The translations under genes and the position numbers were made by a program. 64,000 nt of DNA, from contig NZ_BMRV01000002.1 in NCBI RefSeq assembly GCF_014648815.1, forward strand, positions 310,001-374,000, written 5' to 3'. The notes below the pieces were generated by a model. It worked only from the letters and a program-made list of their open reading frames with translations. It did no database searches and was not told where the DNA came from. The DNA comes from Streptomyces flaveolus. GTDB taxonomy: Bacteria > Actinomycetota > Actinomycetes > Streptomycetales > Streptomycetaceae. Below, piece after piece: positions 41,602 to 52,500 of the stretch (positions within the stretch are counted from its first letter, which is position 1; the number at the start of each line of letters is the position of its first letter).

Positions 41602-42227
41602 GCCCTGATCCCGTCGAGCACGATGTCGAGCATCCGGTCGAACTCCGCGGCGGAACCGAAGTCGGCCCACCGGGGCGCCAGGGCGGCCATGCCGGGGTGC
41701 GCACCGGGGTCGAACTCGGGCACGGGTGCGGGCCCGTCGGGTCCGCCGCCGGTGGATGCCAGCAAGTGCCCGTTGAGGAAGCCGAACAGCACCATCGGGG
41801 CGTCCGCTGCCACTCGGTCAGGCAGGCCGGCCGTACGCATCGCGGAGACCAGACGCTCCAGAGCGGTCAGGGCCACCGGCGAAGTCTGAGCACGGGTGGC
41901 CAGCAGCGGGAAGACCCGAGGATGCCGACGAGCCATGTCCCGGTAGGAGTGGGCTGTCCTCCGGGCGACCTCTTCCCAGCCGTTCGGCGCGCCGTCGGGA
42001 GCAGCCGCCACTTCGGCGAGCACGGCCTCGCAGACCACGTCGAGGAGCGCGGCCTTGCCCTTGACGTGGTGGTAGAGCGACATCGGATCGACCCCCAGGT
42101 CCTCGGCGAGTCGCCGTACGCCGAAACGCTCGAGACCGTCGCGATCCACGAGCGCGACGGCCGCGGCCGCGATGCGCTCCCGGTCGAGCCCCGCCGATGT
42201 GCCCCGGGCACGCCTGGCCACGGCCAT
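41589..42227 (-). CDS. TetR-family regulator (TetR_C type)
   Basis: A 212-residue repressor. The N-terminal helix-turn-helix includes RIAAAAVALVDRDGLERFGV and VDPMSLYHHVKGKAALLDVV, the form found in tetracycline-repressor-like members. The C-terminal ligand domain is of the TetR_C type. It diverges from an HSL-type hydrolase across 104 bp that contain two matching operators. Its end overlaps the methyltransferase remnant. The effector is unknown. Confidence 0.93.
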   Translation of the reverse strand: MAVARRARGTSAGLDRERIAAAAVALVDRDGLERFGVRRLAEDLGVDPMSLYHHVKGKAALLDVVCEAVLAEVAAAPDGAPNGWEEVARRTAHSYRDMARRHPRVFPLLATRAQTSPVALTALERLVSAMRTAGLPDRVAADAPMVLFGFLNGHLLASTGGGPDGPAPVPEFDPGAHPGMAALAPRWADFGSAAEFDRMLDIVLDGIRAQAA

Positions 42228-42246
42228 CCCTCCTCAACCCCTTGTC

Positions 42247-42299
42247 AAACCTACGACGTAGAAATTAGCGTACACAATGAAACCTACAGCGTAGGTTTT
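42247..42299. promoter_or_regulatory. Two TetR-type operators in the divergent promoter
   Basis: AAACCTACGACGTAGAAATT (42247-42266) and the better dyad AAACCTACAGCGTAGGTTTT (42280-42299) share AAACCTAC-N2/3-GTAG. They are 33 bp apart, three helical turns, so two dimers would bind the same DNA face. They should control both the TetR gene and the hydrolase operon. Confidence 0.8.
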
Positions 42300-42331
42300 G
42301 GCTGACCTGCTGAAGAAGACGGAGAACGGAC

Positions 42332-43276
42332 ATGAGCGAAACCGCCACCGCGGAGCGCCCGCCACAGCCCGACTGGTCGTCGGTCACGGACGAGGGTCTG
42401 GCCGCCTATCGGGTCGCGGAGAACCACTTCCGGGCGTCCGACGCGGCCCGGCCCCTCCTGGGGCACCCTGATCCGGGCGCCACGATCGGCTGGGAGCAGG
42501 TGCCACTGCCCGGCCGTGACGTTCCGGTGCGCGTGTACCGGCCCAGCGGCACCCACCAGACCCCGCTCTCCCTCGTACTCCATGTGCACGGAGGCGGGTT
42601 CGTGGGCACAGCCGTCCAGTGCGACTGGGCCAACAGCCACCTCGCCGCCCGCCTGCCCGCGCTCGTCGTCTCCGTCGAGCACCGGCTCCTCGACCGGGAC
42701 ACCTCGCTCACCGAGGCCGCCGCCGACGGCTGGGACGTGCTTGAGCACGTGGTGCGGCACGCCGAGCGGTGGCGCATCGATCCGGCCCGGGTGGCCGTCT
42801 TCGGCGAGAGCTGCGGCGCGCTGATCAGCGCCTTGGCGGCGATCCGGGCCAGGGAGGCCGGCCTGCGGCTCGTGGCGCAAGTGCTGGTCAATCCCGCCGT
42901 CGACGTGACCAGGACGATGTACGCGCACGCCTCGATGTCCGAGCACGGATACGGCACGGGCCTCTCGGTTCCGCAGCTGGAACTGTTCCAGCGCCTCGCG
43001 GTACCACCGGGTGCCGATGGCCGCTCGGTCTCCCCGCTGCACGCCGAGGACCTCGGCTCGCTGGCGCCGGCGCTCGTGGTGGTGCCGACCCATGACGCGG
43101 TGGCAGATCACGGCCGCCGTTACGCCGAGCGGCTGAGCGCGGCGGGAACGACGGTGCGGATCACCGAATACCCGAAGGCGGTGCACGCGTTCCTCACCCT
43201 GCCGGGAGTGCAGCCGCAGGCCGAGCCCGCCCGCGCGGAGATCCTCGCATTCCTCCGCGCGGCCCTGACGAAGTGA
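42332..43276 (+). CDS. Alpha/beta hydrolase of the hormone-sensitive lipase family
   Basis: Esterase/lipase-like hydrolase, 314 aa. The oxyanion-hole motif HGGGF is at 86-90, the nucleophile Ser160 is in GESCG, and the probable Asp and His of the triad lie in PTHDAVADHG and KAVHAF. It is transcribed away from the TetR gene under the twin operators and is followed after 10 bp by a membrane-protein gene. Substrate unknown; the TetR effector may be a substrate or related compound. Confidence 0.93.
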   Translation: MSETATAERPPQPDWSSVTDEGLAAYRVAENHFRASDAARPLLGHPDPGATIGWEQVPLPGRDVPVRVYRPSGTHQTPLSLVLHVHGGGFVGTAVQCDWANSHLAARLPALVVSVEHRLLDRDTSLTEAAADGWDVLEHVVRHAERWRIDPARVAVFGESCGALISALAAIRAREAGLRLVAQVLVNPAVDVTRTMYAHASMSEHGYGTGLSVPQLELFQRLAVPPGADGRSVSPLHAEDLGSLAPALVVVPTHDAVADHGRRYAERLSAAGTTVRITEYPKAVHAFLTLPGVQPQAEPARAEILAFLRAALTK

Positions 43277-43286
43277 GGGGCGACCG

Positions 43287-43784
43287 ATGAACGCCGGACC
43301 GCGCACCCACCCACCCCGTACACCCAGGCGGAACGCCCTGTCGAGCACTCACCGGAGAGGGGCGATCGGCGCGATGTACACGGGACTCGGTCTCACCGTC
43401 ATCGCGACCGTCACCCCCTACGCGGACCGTGCCACCACCCACCTGCTGGTCGACCACATCCGGGCCGGCTATCCCACCTACTCCCAAGCCCGCGTGGACT
43501 CGGCCGTCGACACCTACCTCATGCTGCTGTCCATCACCGGAGCACTCGGCGCCCTGGCCTGGCTCGGGGCGGCCTGGGCCGTCAAAGCGGGCAAGCGGTG
43601 GGCCCGTCCTGCCTCGACCATGCTCTTCGTCCTCGGCGCCGGCCTCGGGCTGACCGGGCTCCTCACCAAGGACACCTCAGGCTCGACCGGCCTGCCACCG
43701 GCCCTGGGCTGGGCCGGGGTGGCCCCCTGCCTGGCAGGCGCCCTGGCGATCGCTCTGCTGTGGAGACAGCCGCGATCGCCATGA
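43287..43784 (+). CDS. Four-helix membrane protein
   Basis: A 165-residue inner-membrane protein with four predicted helices (AIGAMYTGLGLTVIATVTPY; LMLLSITGALGALAWLGAAW; ASTMLFVLGAGLGLTGLL; AGVAPCLAGALAIALLW) after a basic N-tail. It lies 10 bp after the hydrolase gene and is probably in its operon. No family recognised. Confidence 0.8.
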   Translation: MNAGPRTHPPRTPRRNALSSTHRRGAIGAMYTGLGLTVIATVTPYADRATTHLLVDHIRAGYPTYSQARVDSAVDTYLMLLSITGALGALAWLGAAWAVKAGKRWARPASTMLFVLGAGLGLTGLLTKDTSGSTGLPPALGWAGVAPCLAGALAIALLWRQPRSP

Positions 43785-43844
43785 CGTGCGGCAACTCCGC
43801 GTTCGGCACAGAACCCACCGATACACACCAGGGAGGACGGCACC

Positions 43845-44729
43845 GTGGAACGCATCGGCATCATCGGAGTGGGAGAGATCGGCCGGGCCATCGTGCAGGG
43901 CCTGTGCGGCGCGGGCGGCCCGGCGCCCGAAGTGTTCCTCTCGCCGCGTGGCGCCCGCACCGCCACCGAACTCTCCGAGCGGTACGACGGCGTCCGCGTC
44001 TGCGCTGACAACCAACAGGTCCTGCACCGAGCGGAGTTGGCGATCATCGCCGTACGCCGTCAGGACCGGCACGAAGCACTGGACGGCCTGCGGGTGGACG
44101 GGGCCAAAGTGGTTGTCAACGTGATGGCCGGGGTCGCGAACGAGGACCTGCGCGGCATGCTCGCCACCGACGCCCCGTTGGTACGCGCCATCCCGCTGCC
44201 TTCCGTGCGCGAACGCCGTTCTGTCACCGTGACGTACCCGTCGCACCCGGCCGCCGACGCCTTCTTCGAGCAGCTCGGCGGAGCACTGCCGGTCGCGGAC
44301 GAGGCGGCCTTCGACGTCTTCTCCGCACTGACCGGGACACTTACCACCCACTACGCCTACCTCGCCGCGCTCACGTCGTGGGCCGCCGGACACGGCATCC
44401 CCGCCGACGACGCGGAACGCTACGTGCGGGGCCTCTTCCGGGCCGTCGGCCGCGCCTTGGGCGACGAGACCCGCACCCTGCAACGGCTCGCGGCCGACCA
44501 CGAGACCCCCAAGGGCAACAACGAACGCATCCGGACCACATGGTTCGACCAGGCCAATGCCGCCACCCTCGACAGCGCGCTCGACGGCCTCCTCGCCGAC
44601 CTGCGGTGTTCGGACAAGAGACGCACCCCCGGGCCACATCGTGAACCGGACGCTCCCTGCCGAGGACAGTGCACGTCCCCGCACGGGAAAGACAGAGGGC
44701 TCGACTTCAGCAAGCCGAGCCCTCTCTGA
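43845..44729 (+). CDS. ProC-like NAD(P)-dependent reductase (pyrroline-5-carboxylate reductase family)
   Basis: A 294-residue oxidoreductase. It has an N-terminal Rossmann motif IGIIGVGEIGRAI, the NAD(P) domain with VVVNVMAGV, the LVRAIPLPSVRERR segment typical of P5C reductase-like proteins, and an all-helical dimerisation domain with ETPKGNNERI. The GTG at 43845 has GGGAGG upstream. The C-terminal 30 residues (from about SDKRRTPGPHREP) look unconserved and end inside a terminator hairpin, so the gene may have lost its original stop. It is a paralogue rather than obvious core proC. Confidence 0.85.
   Translation: MERIGIIGVGEIGRAIVQGLCGAGGPAPEVFLSPRGARTATELSERYDGVRVCADNQQVLHRAELAIIAVRRQDRHEALDGLRVDGAKVVVNVMAGVANEDLRGMLATDAPLVRAIPLPSVRERRSVTVTYPSHPAADAFFEQLGGALPVADEAAFDVFSALTGTLTTHYAYLAALTSWAAGHGIPADDAERYVRGLFRAVGRALGDETRTLQRLAADHETPKGNNERIRTTWFDQANAATLDSALDGLLADLRCSDKRRTPGPHREPDAPCRGQCTSPHGKDRGLDFSKPSPL
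44694..44725. terminator. Bidirectional terminator between the ProC-like gene and ychF
   Basis: A 10-bp perfect stem (44694-44703 with 44716-44725) lies at the convergent ends. The stop codon of the ProC-like reading frame lies just beyond its right arm. Confidence 0.75.
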
Positions 44730-44772
44730 CCTGCATGCTTGCCAGATCAGCGACGTGGTGATCCAGCACCCG

Positions 44773-45861
<1,089 letters not shown>

Positions 45862-46036
45862 GTTGCGACTTCCCGTACGTGAGGATGCGGAGGGCGGGGC
45901 AGGCCAGACTGGGCCGATCCACCAGTCTACGGGGTGTCCGGTAACGGCCGTGCCGGGCGTCGAACGCGTGGCCAGGCATCGCCCCACGGCGTGTCTGTCG
46001 GCCTATTCGGCACATAAACAGACCTAAGTTGGTCCA

Positions 46037-46609
46037 GTGGAGCAACACGGGACGCGACCTGCGCAGTACGGACCGCGACGGGGCCGGACGCCGTTGCCCC
46101 CGCAGGGGCGGGGTGCCGGCGGCGGGCCGGCGAGACCGCCGGTCCGGCCCAGGGCGGGAGCGCCGGCGCCGCTGGTGCCGCGGGTCCTGCGGCGGGTGCG
46201 CGCGACGCCCAATCCCCGGCTGACCGGGCTGGGCAGCGGACTGTTCTGCGCGGCGGTGATGGTCGTGCTCGGGTTCCTCGACCAGGTGCTGTTCGGCGGG
46301 TCCCTGACGGTGTACGGCCTGCTGTTCCTGCCGGTGTGCGTGCTCACGGCGTTCTGGGTGCGCAGGGGCGACCTGCTGATCGCACCCGTCGTCGTGCCGA
46401 TCTCCTTCGCCGCCGGTCTGTCGACCGTCGCCGAGCGCGGTGACGGGGGTGTCGGCGGGCGGCTGATGGGCCTCGTGACCGCGCTGGCCACCGAGGCCGG
46501 CTGGCTGTACGGCGGGACGCTGGTCGCCGGGTCGATCGTGATCGCCCGGCGGATCCGGCTGGTACGCCGCCGGGCCGCCGCCGCCCGGAACCGGCCGACG
46601 GCGTCGTGA
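46037..46609 (+). CDS. DUF6542-type membrane protein
   Basis: A 190-residue protein with a 60-residue Arg/Pro/Gly-rich tail and then about four helices (GSGLFCAAVMVVLGFLDQVL; YGLLFLPVCVLTAFWV; APVVVPISFAAGLSTVA; YGGTLVAGSIVIA), ending with a basic segment. The GTG at 46037 has no ribosome site, but TAAGTT lies 6 bases upstream, suggesting a leaderless mRNA. Its position next to ychF is common in Streptomyces. Function unknown. Confidence 0.85.
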   Translation: MEQHGTRPAQYGPRRGRTPLPPQGRGAGGGPARPPVRPRAGAPAPLVPRVLRRVRATPNPRLTGLGSGLFCAAVMVVLGFLDQVLFGGSLTVYGLLFLPVCVLTAFWVRRGDLLIAPVVVPISFAAGLSTVAERGDGGVGGRLMGLVTALATEAGWLYGGTLVAGSIVIARRIRLVRRRAAAARNRPTAS

Positions 46610-46895
46610 AGGGTGCGGGCACCACAGCCACGCCGTGACGGGCGCCGTGCGACGAGTCGTGCGGCCGGGGGCGTCGCGGCGGTCTCGGTACGCATGCGAG
46701 ACGTGGCCGGGGCGGCCTCGGCAGAACGGCGCGAGGTGGCCGCGGTGCCGCGCCTGTCTTCCGCATGAAGGGCGCGAGGCGGCGGGGCGCGTCGTGTGCC
46801 GTGCCGGCCTCCGCGCGAGGGGAACGCTGCGGGGCGCCGTGACAGCCCGGTGCGAACCGGACCCGCGGCCGGCCCGGCGCCCCTGAGCCGCTCGC

Positions 46896-47636
46896 TCAGC
46901 CCGCCGCGCGCATCGCCGCTCCCACGATGCCCGCGTTGTTCTGCAGCTGCGCCGGGACGATCTCCGCCTGGATGCCCTCGATGTAGTGCAGGAACTTGTG
47001 GGACTTGCGGCTGACCCCGCCGCCGATGATGAACAGCGAGGGAGAGAACAGCATCTCCACGTGGGCGAGGTACTTCTGCACCCGCTGGGCCCACTGCTCC
47101 CAGGACAGGTCGTGGTCTTCCTTGACCTTGCTGGAGGCCCGCTTCTCCGCGTCGTGGCCGTCCAGCTCGAGGTGGCCCAGCTCGCTGTTGGGGACGAGGA
47201 CGCCGTCGGTGAAGACGGCGCTGCCGATGCCCGTGCCGAAGGTGAGCAGGACGACCGTGCCCTGCCGCCCGCGCCCGGCGCCGAAGTGCATCTCGGCCAC
47301 GCCGGCGGCGTCCGCGTCGTTGACGACCGTGACGTCCAGTCCGCCGAGCCGCTCGCTGAACAGGGCGCGCGCGTCCGTGTCGACCCAGCTCTTGTCGACG
47401 TTGGCCGCCGTACGCACCGTGGCGCCGCCGGTGACGACGCCCGGGAAGGTGAGTCCGACCGGGCCGGTCCAGCCGAAGTGGTCGACGACCTGCTTCACCC
47501 CGTCGGCCACCCCGTCGGGGGTCGCCGGGTGGGGGGTGAGCACCTTGCAGCGCTCCTGGGCCAGGTCGCCCCTGTCGAGATCAACAGGGGCGCCCTTGAT
47601 CCCGGATCCGCCGATGTCCACGCCGAAGATCTGCAT
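46896..47636 (-). CDS. ppgK: Polyphosphate glucokinase
   Basis: Phosphorylates glucose using polyphosphate (and ATP); 246 aa, normal length. It has the phosphate loop FGVDIGGSGIKGAPVDL, GPVGLTFPGVV, DADAAGVAEM, the ROK signature LLTFGTGIGSAVF, and ELGHLELDGHDAEKRAS, which is typical of PpgK and lacks the Cys cluster of ATP-only ROK kinases. It lies 55 bp downstream of ispH on the same strand. Confidence 0.95.
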   Translation of the reverse strand: MQIFGVDIGGSGIKGAPVDLDRGDLAQERCKVLTPHPATPDGVADGVKQVVDHFGWTGPVGLTFPGVVTGGATVRTAANVDKSWVDTDARALFSERLGGLDVTVVNDADAAGVAEMHFGAGRGRQGTVVLLTFGTGIGSAVFTDGVLVPNSELGHLELDGHDAEKRASSKVKEDHDLSWEQWAQRVQKYLAHVEMLFSPSLFIIGGGVSRKSHKFLHYIEGIQAEIVPAQLQNNAGIVGAAMRAAG

Positions 47637-47691
47637 GGCTCCACGTTACGACGGGCCACAGACCGTCACGCGGGCGGCGTGTTCCCGGCGG

Positions 47692-48708
47692 TCACGCCCC
47701 CGCCGTACCGGCGCCGCCCCGCTCGGCCACCAGCGCGGCGGCCTCCTCGCGCAGGTCGCGGCGGAGCTCCTTGGGCAGCGAGAAGGTGATCGACTCCTCG
47801 GCGGCCTTGACGATCTCCACGTCCTCGAAGCCGCGCGGCGACAGCCACTCCAGGACCTGCTCGACCAGGACGTCCGGGACGGACGCGCCGGAGGTGACGC
47901 CGACCGTGGTCACGCCCTCCAGCCAGGCCTCGTCGATCTCGTCGGCGAAGTCCACCAGGTAGGCGGCGCGCGCGCCGGCCTGCTTGGCGACCTCGACCAG
48001 GCGCTTGGAGTTGGAGGAGTTGCGGGAGCCGACGACGATCACCAGGTCGGCCTCGGCGCCCATCTGCTTGACCGCGAGCTGGCGGTTCTGCGTGGCGTAG
48101 CAGATGTCGTCGCTCGGCGGGGAGATGAGCTGCGGGAACTTCTCCTTGAGCGCGTCGACGGTCTCCATGGTCTCGTCGACGGAGAGGGTGGTCTGCGACA
48201 GCCACACCACCTTCGACGGGTCGCGGACCTCCACCTTGGCGACGTCCTCGGGGCCGTCGACGAGCTGGATGTGGTCCGGGGCCTCGCCGGAGGTGCCGAT
48301 GACCTCCTCGTGGCCCTCGTGGCCGATCAGGAGGATGTCGTAGTCGTCGTTGGCGAAGCGGACGGCTTCCTTGTGGACCTTGGTGACGAGGGGGCAGGTG
48401 GCGTCGATGGTGGCGAGCCGGCCGCGTTCGGCCTCCTCGTGGACGACGGGGGCCACGCCGTGCGCGGAGAACATGACGATGTTCCCCGGCGGGACCTCCT
48501 CCGTCTGCTCGACGAAGATCGCGCCCTTCTTCTCGAGGGTCTGCACGACGTACTTGTTGTGGACGATCTCGTGCCGGACGTAGACGGGGGCCCCGTACTG
48601 CTCCAGGGCCTTCTCGACGGCGATCACGGCGCGGTCCACACCCGCGCAGTAACCACGGGGGGCGGCGAGCAGGACACGGCGGCCAGGCGAAGCGGTCATG
48701 GCACCCAT
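47692..48708 (-). CDS. ispH: 4-hydroxy-3-methylbut-2-enyl diphosphate reductase
   Basis: Last step of the MEP isoprenoid pathway, making IPP and DMAPP with a [4Fe-4S] enzyme; 338 aa. The three cluster cysteines lie in [24 protein letters not shown] and [21 protein letters not shown] and SAHGVAP are substrate-site segments. The true start could be the second Met (48699, MTASPGRR). It is divergent from the APC permease. Confidence 0.97.
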   Translation of the reverse strand: MGAMTASPGRRVLLAAPRGYCAGVDRAVIAVEKALEQYGAPVYVRHEIVHNKYVVQTLEKKGAIFVEQTEEVPPGNIVMFSAHGVAPVVHEEAERGRLATIDATCPLVTKVHKEAVRFANDDYDILLIGHEGHEEVIGTSGEAPDHIQLVDGPEDVAKVEVRDPSKVVWLSQTTLSVDETMETVDALKEKFPQLISPPSDDICYATQNRQLAVKQMGAEADLVIVVGSRNSSNSKRLVEVAKQAGARAAYLVDFADEIDEAWLEGVTTVGVTSGASVPDVLVEQVLEWLSPRGFEDVEIVKAAEESITFSLPKELRRDLREEAAALVAERGGAGTAGA

Positions 48709-48812
48709 CGTAAGGCCGCGTTCGGCGGGTCAGAGATCGCGTGGGCGCGGCATCGGCGGGGACACTGGCGGGGACGTTCCGAGGCACAGTCCGATGCGCT
48801 GGCGGAGGCACG

Positions 48813-50186
48813 ATGTCCGAGTCCGGTACGACGGCCCCCGGGGCCGGTGAGGAACACGAGCTGAGGCGCAGCCTGGGCTTCAGGGACCTGGTGGTCTACG
48901 GGCTGCTGTTCATCGCGCCCATGGCGCCGGTAGGCGTCTTCGGCACGCTGGACGCCAAGTCGCACGGCGCGGTCGCCCTCGTCTACGTCGTCGCCACGGT
49001 CGCGATGGCGTTCACCGCCTTCAGCTACGCCCAGATGGTGCGGGTGGTCCCCCAGGCGGGGTCGGTGTTCGCGTACGCGCGCGTGGCGCTCGGCAACGGG
49101 ACCGGTTTCATCGCCGGGTGGATGGCGATGCTGGACTACGTCCTCATCCCGGCGGTGGCCTATCTGTTCTCCGGTATCGCCATGGAGGCGCTGGTCCCTG
49201 AGGTGTCGCGGTGGGTGTGGACGGCGCTCGCGGTGGTCGTCACGACGGCGCTGAACCTGTGGGGGGTGCGGACGGCGGCCCGGGTGGGGTTCCTGGTCCT
49301 CGCCCTGGAGATCGCGGTGCTGCTGGTGTTCGTGGCGGCGGCGATCGTGGTCCTCGCGCGCGACGGCGCCGAGCGGGACTGGCTGTCGCCGCTGTCCGGG
49401 GACGGCACGCAGGGGGCGTTCGCGCTGTCGGCGGTGGTCGGCGCGGTGTCGGTGGCGGTGCTGTCGTATCTGGGCTTCGACGCGATCGCGACGTTCGCGG
49501 AGGAGGTGACCGGGGGGTCGGCGAAGGTGGCGCGGGCGCTGCTGTTCTGCCTGGCGCTGGCGGGTGTGCTGTTCGTGGCGCAGACGTACCTGGTGGCGCT
49601 GCTGGAGCCGGTGACGTCGGCGCGGCTGGCGGCGGAGCCGGGGCGTCAGGGGTCGGCGTTCTACGACGCGGTGGACTCGTCCGTGGGGACGTGGCTGCAC
49701 GACCTGGTGGCGGTGAGCAAGGCGATCGGTGCGGCGTTCGCCGCGCTGGCCGGGCAGGCGGCGGCCGGGCGGCTGCTGTTCGCGATGGGCCGTGACCGGC
49801 GGCTGCCGGGAGCGCTGTCGCGCACGGACGCCGGGGTGCCGCGGGTGGCGCTGCTGGTCGCGGCCGTGATCACGCTGGTGGCGGCGGTGTGGGCGGCCCG
49901 GCGGGACGACGGCCTCGACCATCTGGTGTCGGTGGTCGACGTCGGCGCGCTGACCGCGTTCACGCTGCTGCACGCGAGCGTGGTGGGCTGGTTCGCGGTC
50001 CGGCGCCGTGGGGGTCCGGTGAGCTGGTGGCGCCATGTACTGGTGCCGGTGCTCGGCGCGGCCATCACGATCGCGGTGATCGTGGAGGCCTCGGGGACCG
50101 CGCAGGTGGTGGGGGCGATCTGGCTGGCGATCGGGCTGGTGGTCTTGGCGGTGCAATGGCGACGGAGGAGTCCGGCGGGGGCGTGA
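48813..50186 (+). CDS. APC-family amino acid permease
   Basis: Inner-membrane amino acid/polyamine/organocation transporter, 457 aa, with 12 predicted helices. It shows the first-helix signature LVVYGLLFIAPMAPVGVFG, SVFAYARVALGNGTGFIAGW, and LGFDAIATFAEEVTGG in the sixth-helix region, typical of the family. The ATG at 48813 has GGAGG; the frame is open upstream to 48741. Substrate unknown. Confidence 0.93.
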   Translation: MSESGTTAPGAGEEHELRRSLGFRDLVVYGLLFIAPMAPVGVFGTLDAKSHGAVALVYVVATVAMAFTAFSYAQMVRVVPQAGSVFAYARVALGNGTGFIAGWMAMLDYVLIPAVAYLFSGIAMEALVPEVSRWVWTALAVVVTTALNLWGVRTAARVGFLVLALEIAVLLVFVAAAIVVLARDGAERDWLSPLSGDGTQGAFALSAVVGAVSVAVLSYLGFDAIATFAEEVTGGSAKVARALLFCLALAGVLFVAQTYLVALLEPVTSARLAAEPGRQGSAFYDAVDSSVGTWLHDLVAVSKAIGAAFAALAGQAAAGRLLFAMGRDRRLPGALSRTDAGVPRVALLVAAVITLVAAVWAARRDDGLDHLVSVVDVGALTAFTLLHASVVGWFAVRRRGGPVSWWRHVLVPVLGAAITIAVIVEASGTAQVVGAIWLAIGLVVLAVQWRRRSPAGA

Positions 50187-50640
50187 GGGCCTGGCCCGGG
50201 AGGCCGGGCACACGGGGGCGGGTGCGGGAGCGCCCGCGGGGGGGTGAGGTGGATCGGGCGTCGCGGCCGGGTCGGTGGGAGCGGGCCGGCTGGGCGCGAG
50301 GCCGACCGCGGCACGAGGTGACGAGGCCGATCGCCCGGCCCGGGGCGGGCAGGAGGAAGCGGACGCCATCGATTCCGGCGTGGGGTCAGGATGCGGCCGG
50401 GGGACACGGTCGCCTCGGCTCGGCGGTACCGCTGGCTCCCCCGGGGCGTGACGGTCACCACGGGGTGGGCCCGTGCCCGCAGCGCGGTGGGCAGGGCCGG
50501 CGCGGTCGGCCGGGGCGCAGGTCCGGCCCGGAGCGGTGGGGAGGGAGTCTCGCGGTCGGCTCGGCGGGAGCCAGGCGGTGGGCGGCGCGGGTGTGTCAGG
50601 GCGGGGAGCGTTGTCGTACGTGGCCGTTACGCTCGGGCGC
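50187..50640. other. Long GC-rich gap before xseA
   Basis: About 450 bp without a supported gene; all frames have Arg/Gly/Pro-rich shadow composition. Near its right end TACGCT (about 50626) sits 9-10 bases before the xseA ATG, compatible with a leaderless xseA transcript. No clear terminator for the permease gene. Confidence 0.45.
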
Positions 50641-51849
50641 ATGGCTGCGAACACGTCCCCCGAAGCTCCCCTGCCCGTCGGCGAGGTGTCACGGCTGATC
50701 GGGGGCTGGATCGACCGGCTCGGCGCGGTGTGGGTCGAGGGACAGATCACGCAGTTGTCGCGGCGCCCGGGCGCCGGAGTGGTGTTCCTGACGCTGCGCG
50801 ACCCCTCGTACGACATCTCCGTGAGCGTGACCTGCTACCGCCAGGTGTTCGACGCGGTGGCGGACGTGGTCGGCGAGGGCGCCCGCGTGGTCGTGCACGC
50901 CAAGCCGGAGTGGTACGCGCCGCGGGGCCAGCTGTCGTTGCGGGCCGCCGAGATCAAGCCGGTGGGCGTCGGGGAGCTGCTCGCACGGCTGGAGCAGCTG
51001 AAGAAGTCCCTCGCGCGCGAGGGACTGTTCGCGCCGGAGCGGAAGAAGTCGCTGCCCTTCCTGCCGCAGCTGATCGGCCTGGTCTGCGGGCGGGCCTCCG
51101 CGGCCGAGCGGGACGTGCTGGAGAACGCCCGGCACCGCTGGCCCGCCGTCCGCTTCGAGGTGCGCAACGTCCCCGTGCAGGGCGTGCACGCCGTGCCGCA
51201 GGTGGTGCAGGCGGTGAAGGAGCTGGACGCGAGGGACGACGTGGACGTGATCGTCGTCGCGCGCGGCGGCGGCAGCGTGGAGGACCTGCTGCCGTTCTCC
51301 GACGAGCAGCTGGTCCGGGCGGTCGCCGCCTGCCGTACGCCGGTCGTCTCGGCGATCGGGCACGAGCCGGACAGTCCTCTGCTGGACCTCGTCGCCGACC
51401 TGCGCGCCTCCACGCCGACCGACGCCGCGAAGAAGGTCGTGCCGGACGTCGGCGAGGAGTACGAGCGGGTGCGGCAGCTGCGGGACCGCGCGCGGCGGTG
51501 TGTGGCGGCGTTCGTCGACCGCGAGGAGCGGGGGCTGGCCCACGCGCTGGCCCGGCCGGCGATACAGGACCCGCACCGGATGATCGACGAGCGGGCCGAG
51601 CAGGTGACGGCCCTGCTGGAGCGGGGACGCCGCTCGCTGCGGCACCAGCTCGACCGGGCCGACTCCGAGCTGACGCACACGCACGCGCGCGTGGTGGCCC
51701 TCTCCCCCGCCGCGACCCTCAAGCGCGGGTACGCCGTGCTGCAACGGGCCGACGGCCACGCGGTGCGGGACCCGGGCGAGGTGGAGCCGGGCGAGACGCT
51801 GCGCGCCCGCGTCTGTGAGGGTGATTTCTCCGTACGAGTCGACGCATAG
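50641..51849 (+). CDS. xseA: Exodeoxyribonuclease VII large subunit
   Basis: Catalytic subunit of ExoVII, which degrades single-stranded DNA from both ends; 402 aa. It has an N-terminal OB domain ([20 protein letters not shown]), the ExoVII_large domain ([58 protein letters not shown]), and a C-terminal coiled coil with LKRGYAVLQ. The ATG at 50641 starts the conserved part ([13 protein letters not shown]). xseB follows after 9 bp. Confidence 0.97.
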   Translation: MAANTSPEAPLPVGEVSRLIGGWIDRLGAVWVEGQITQLSRRPGAGVVFLTLRDPSYDISVSVTCYRQVFDAVADVVGEGARVVVHAKPEWYAPRGQLSLRAAEIKPVGVGELLARLEQLKKSLAREGLFAPERKKSLPFLPQLIGLVCGRASAAERDVLENARHRWPAVRFEVRNVPVQGVHAVPQVVQAVKELDARDDVDVIVVARGGGSVEDLLPFSDEQLVRAVAACRTPVVSAIGHEPDSPLLDLVADLRASTPTDAAKKVVPDVGEEYERVRQLRDRARRCVAAFVDREERGLAHALARPAIQDPHRMIDERAEQVTALLERGRRSLRHQLDRADSELTHTHARVVALSPAATLKRGYAVLQRADGHAVRDPGEVEPGETLRARVCEGDFSVRVDA

Positions 51850-51858
51850 GGTGGGTGG

Positions 51859-52110
51859 ATGACCAGCGAGGTGGAGCAGCCGGCGGCCGTGTCCGAGGCG
51901 CTCGGGTACGAGCAGGCGCGGGACGAGCTGATCGAGGTCGTACGGCGGCTGGAGGCCGGCGGTACGACCCTGGAGGAGTCCCTGGCCCTGTGGGAGCGGG
52001 GCGAGGAGCTGGCGAAGGTGTGCCGGCGGTGGCTGGAGGGCGCCCGGGCCCGCCTGGACGCGGCGCTGGCCGAGGAGACCGGGGCGGGGGACGAGGACGG
52101 GGACGCGTAG
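51859..52110 (+). CDS. xseB: Exodeoxyribonuclease VII small subunit
   Basis: An 83-residue helical subunit that winds along the large-subunit coiled coils. It has the family core [20 protein letters not shown] followed by [20 protein letters not shown]. It is encoded 9 bp after xseA with GGGTGG upstream of the ATG, in the same operon. Confidence 0.95.
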   Translation: MTSEVEQPAAVSEALGYEQARDELIEVVRRLEAGGTTLEESLALWERGEELAKVCRRWLEGARARLDAALAEETGAGDEDGDA

Positions 52111-52142
52111 CCCCCTCCCGTCCCCTGCTTCCGCTGTCTCCT

Positions 52143-52355
52143 CTACTTCCCGCTGTCCTCGGCGAGCGTGTGCGCGACGAGCGCGTTGGCGTGTCCGTGG
52201 CCCAGTCCGTGCTCGGTCTTGAGCCAGGTGACGAGTTCCATGTGCCGGGTGAGCGACGAGGAGCGGATCAGCTCCTTCCACTCCGCGACCGGTCGGCCGT
52301 ACTTCTTCTCGATCGACGGGAAGTAGGAGGCGGGGCCCTTCACGGTGCTGGTCAT
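52143..52355 (-). CDS. DUF4287 protein
   Basis: A 70-residue soluble protein matching the DUF4287 pattern: GPASYFPSIEKKYGRPVAEW, then LVTWLKTEHGLGHGHANALV. It is convergent with xseB. Function unknown; related domains occur in DUF5655/transport-associated proteins. Confidence 0.85.
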   Translation of the reverse strand: MTSTVKGPASYFPSIEKKYGRPVAEWKELIRSSSLTRHMELVTWLKTEHGLGHGHANALVAHTLAEDSGK

Positions 52356-52500
52356 GTCGGCGCGGTCCCATCGGTGCGAGTGGCGGTCTGTTGCCTGGTA
52401 GGACGGCGGCCGGCGAGCGAAATGATCGCCCGCCGGACGTGACCCGCGTCACTCTTCGCCCCTTGATCACGTGAAGCGGATCACTCCACTCCCCTATTGG

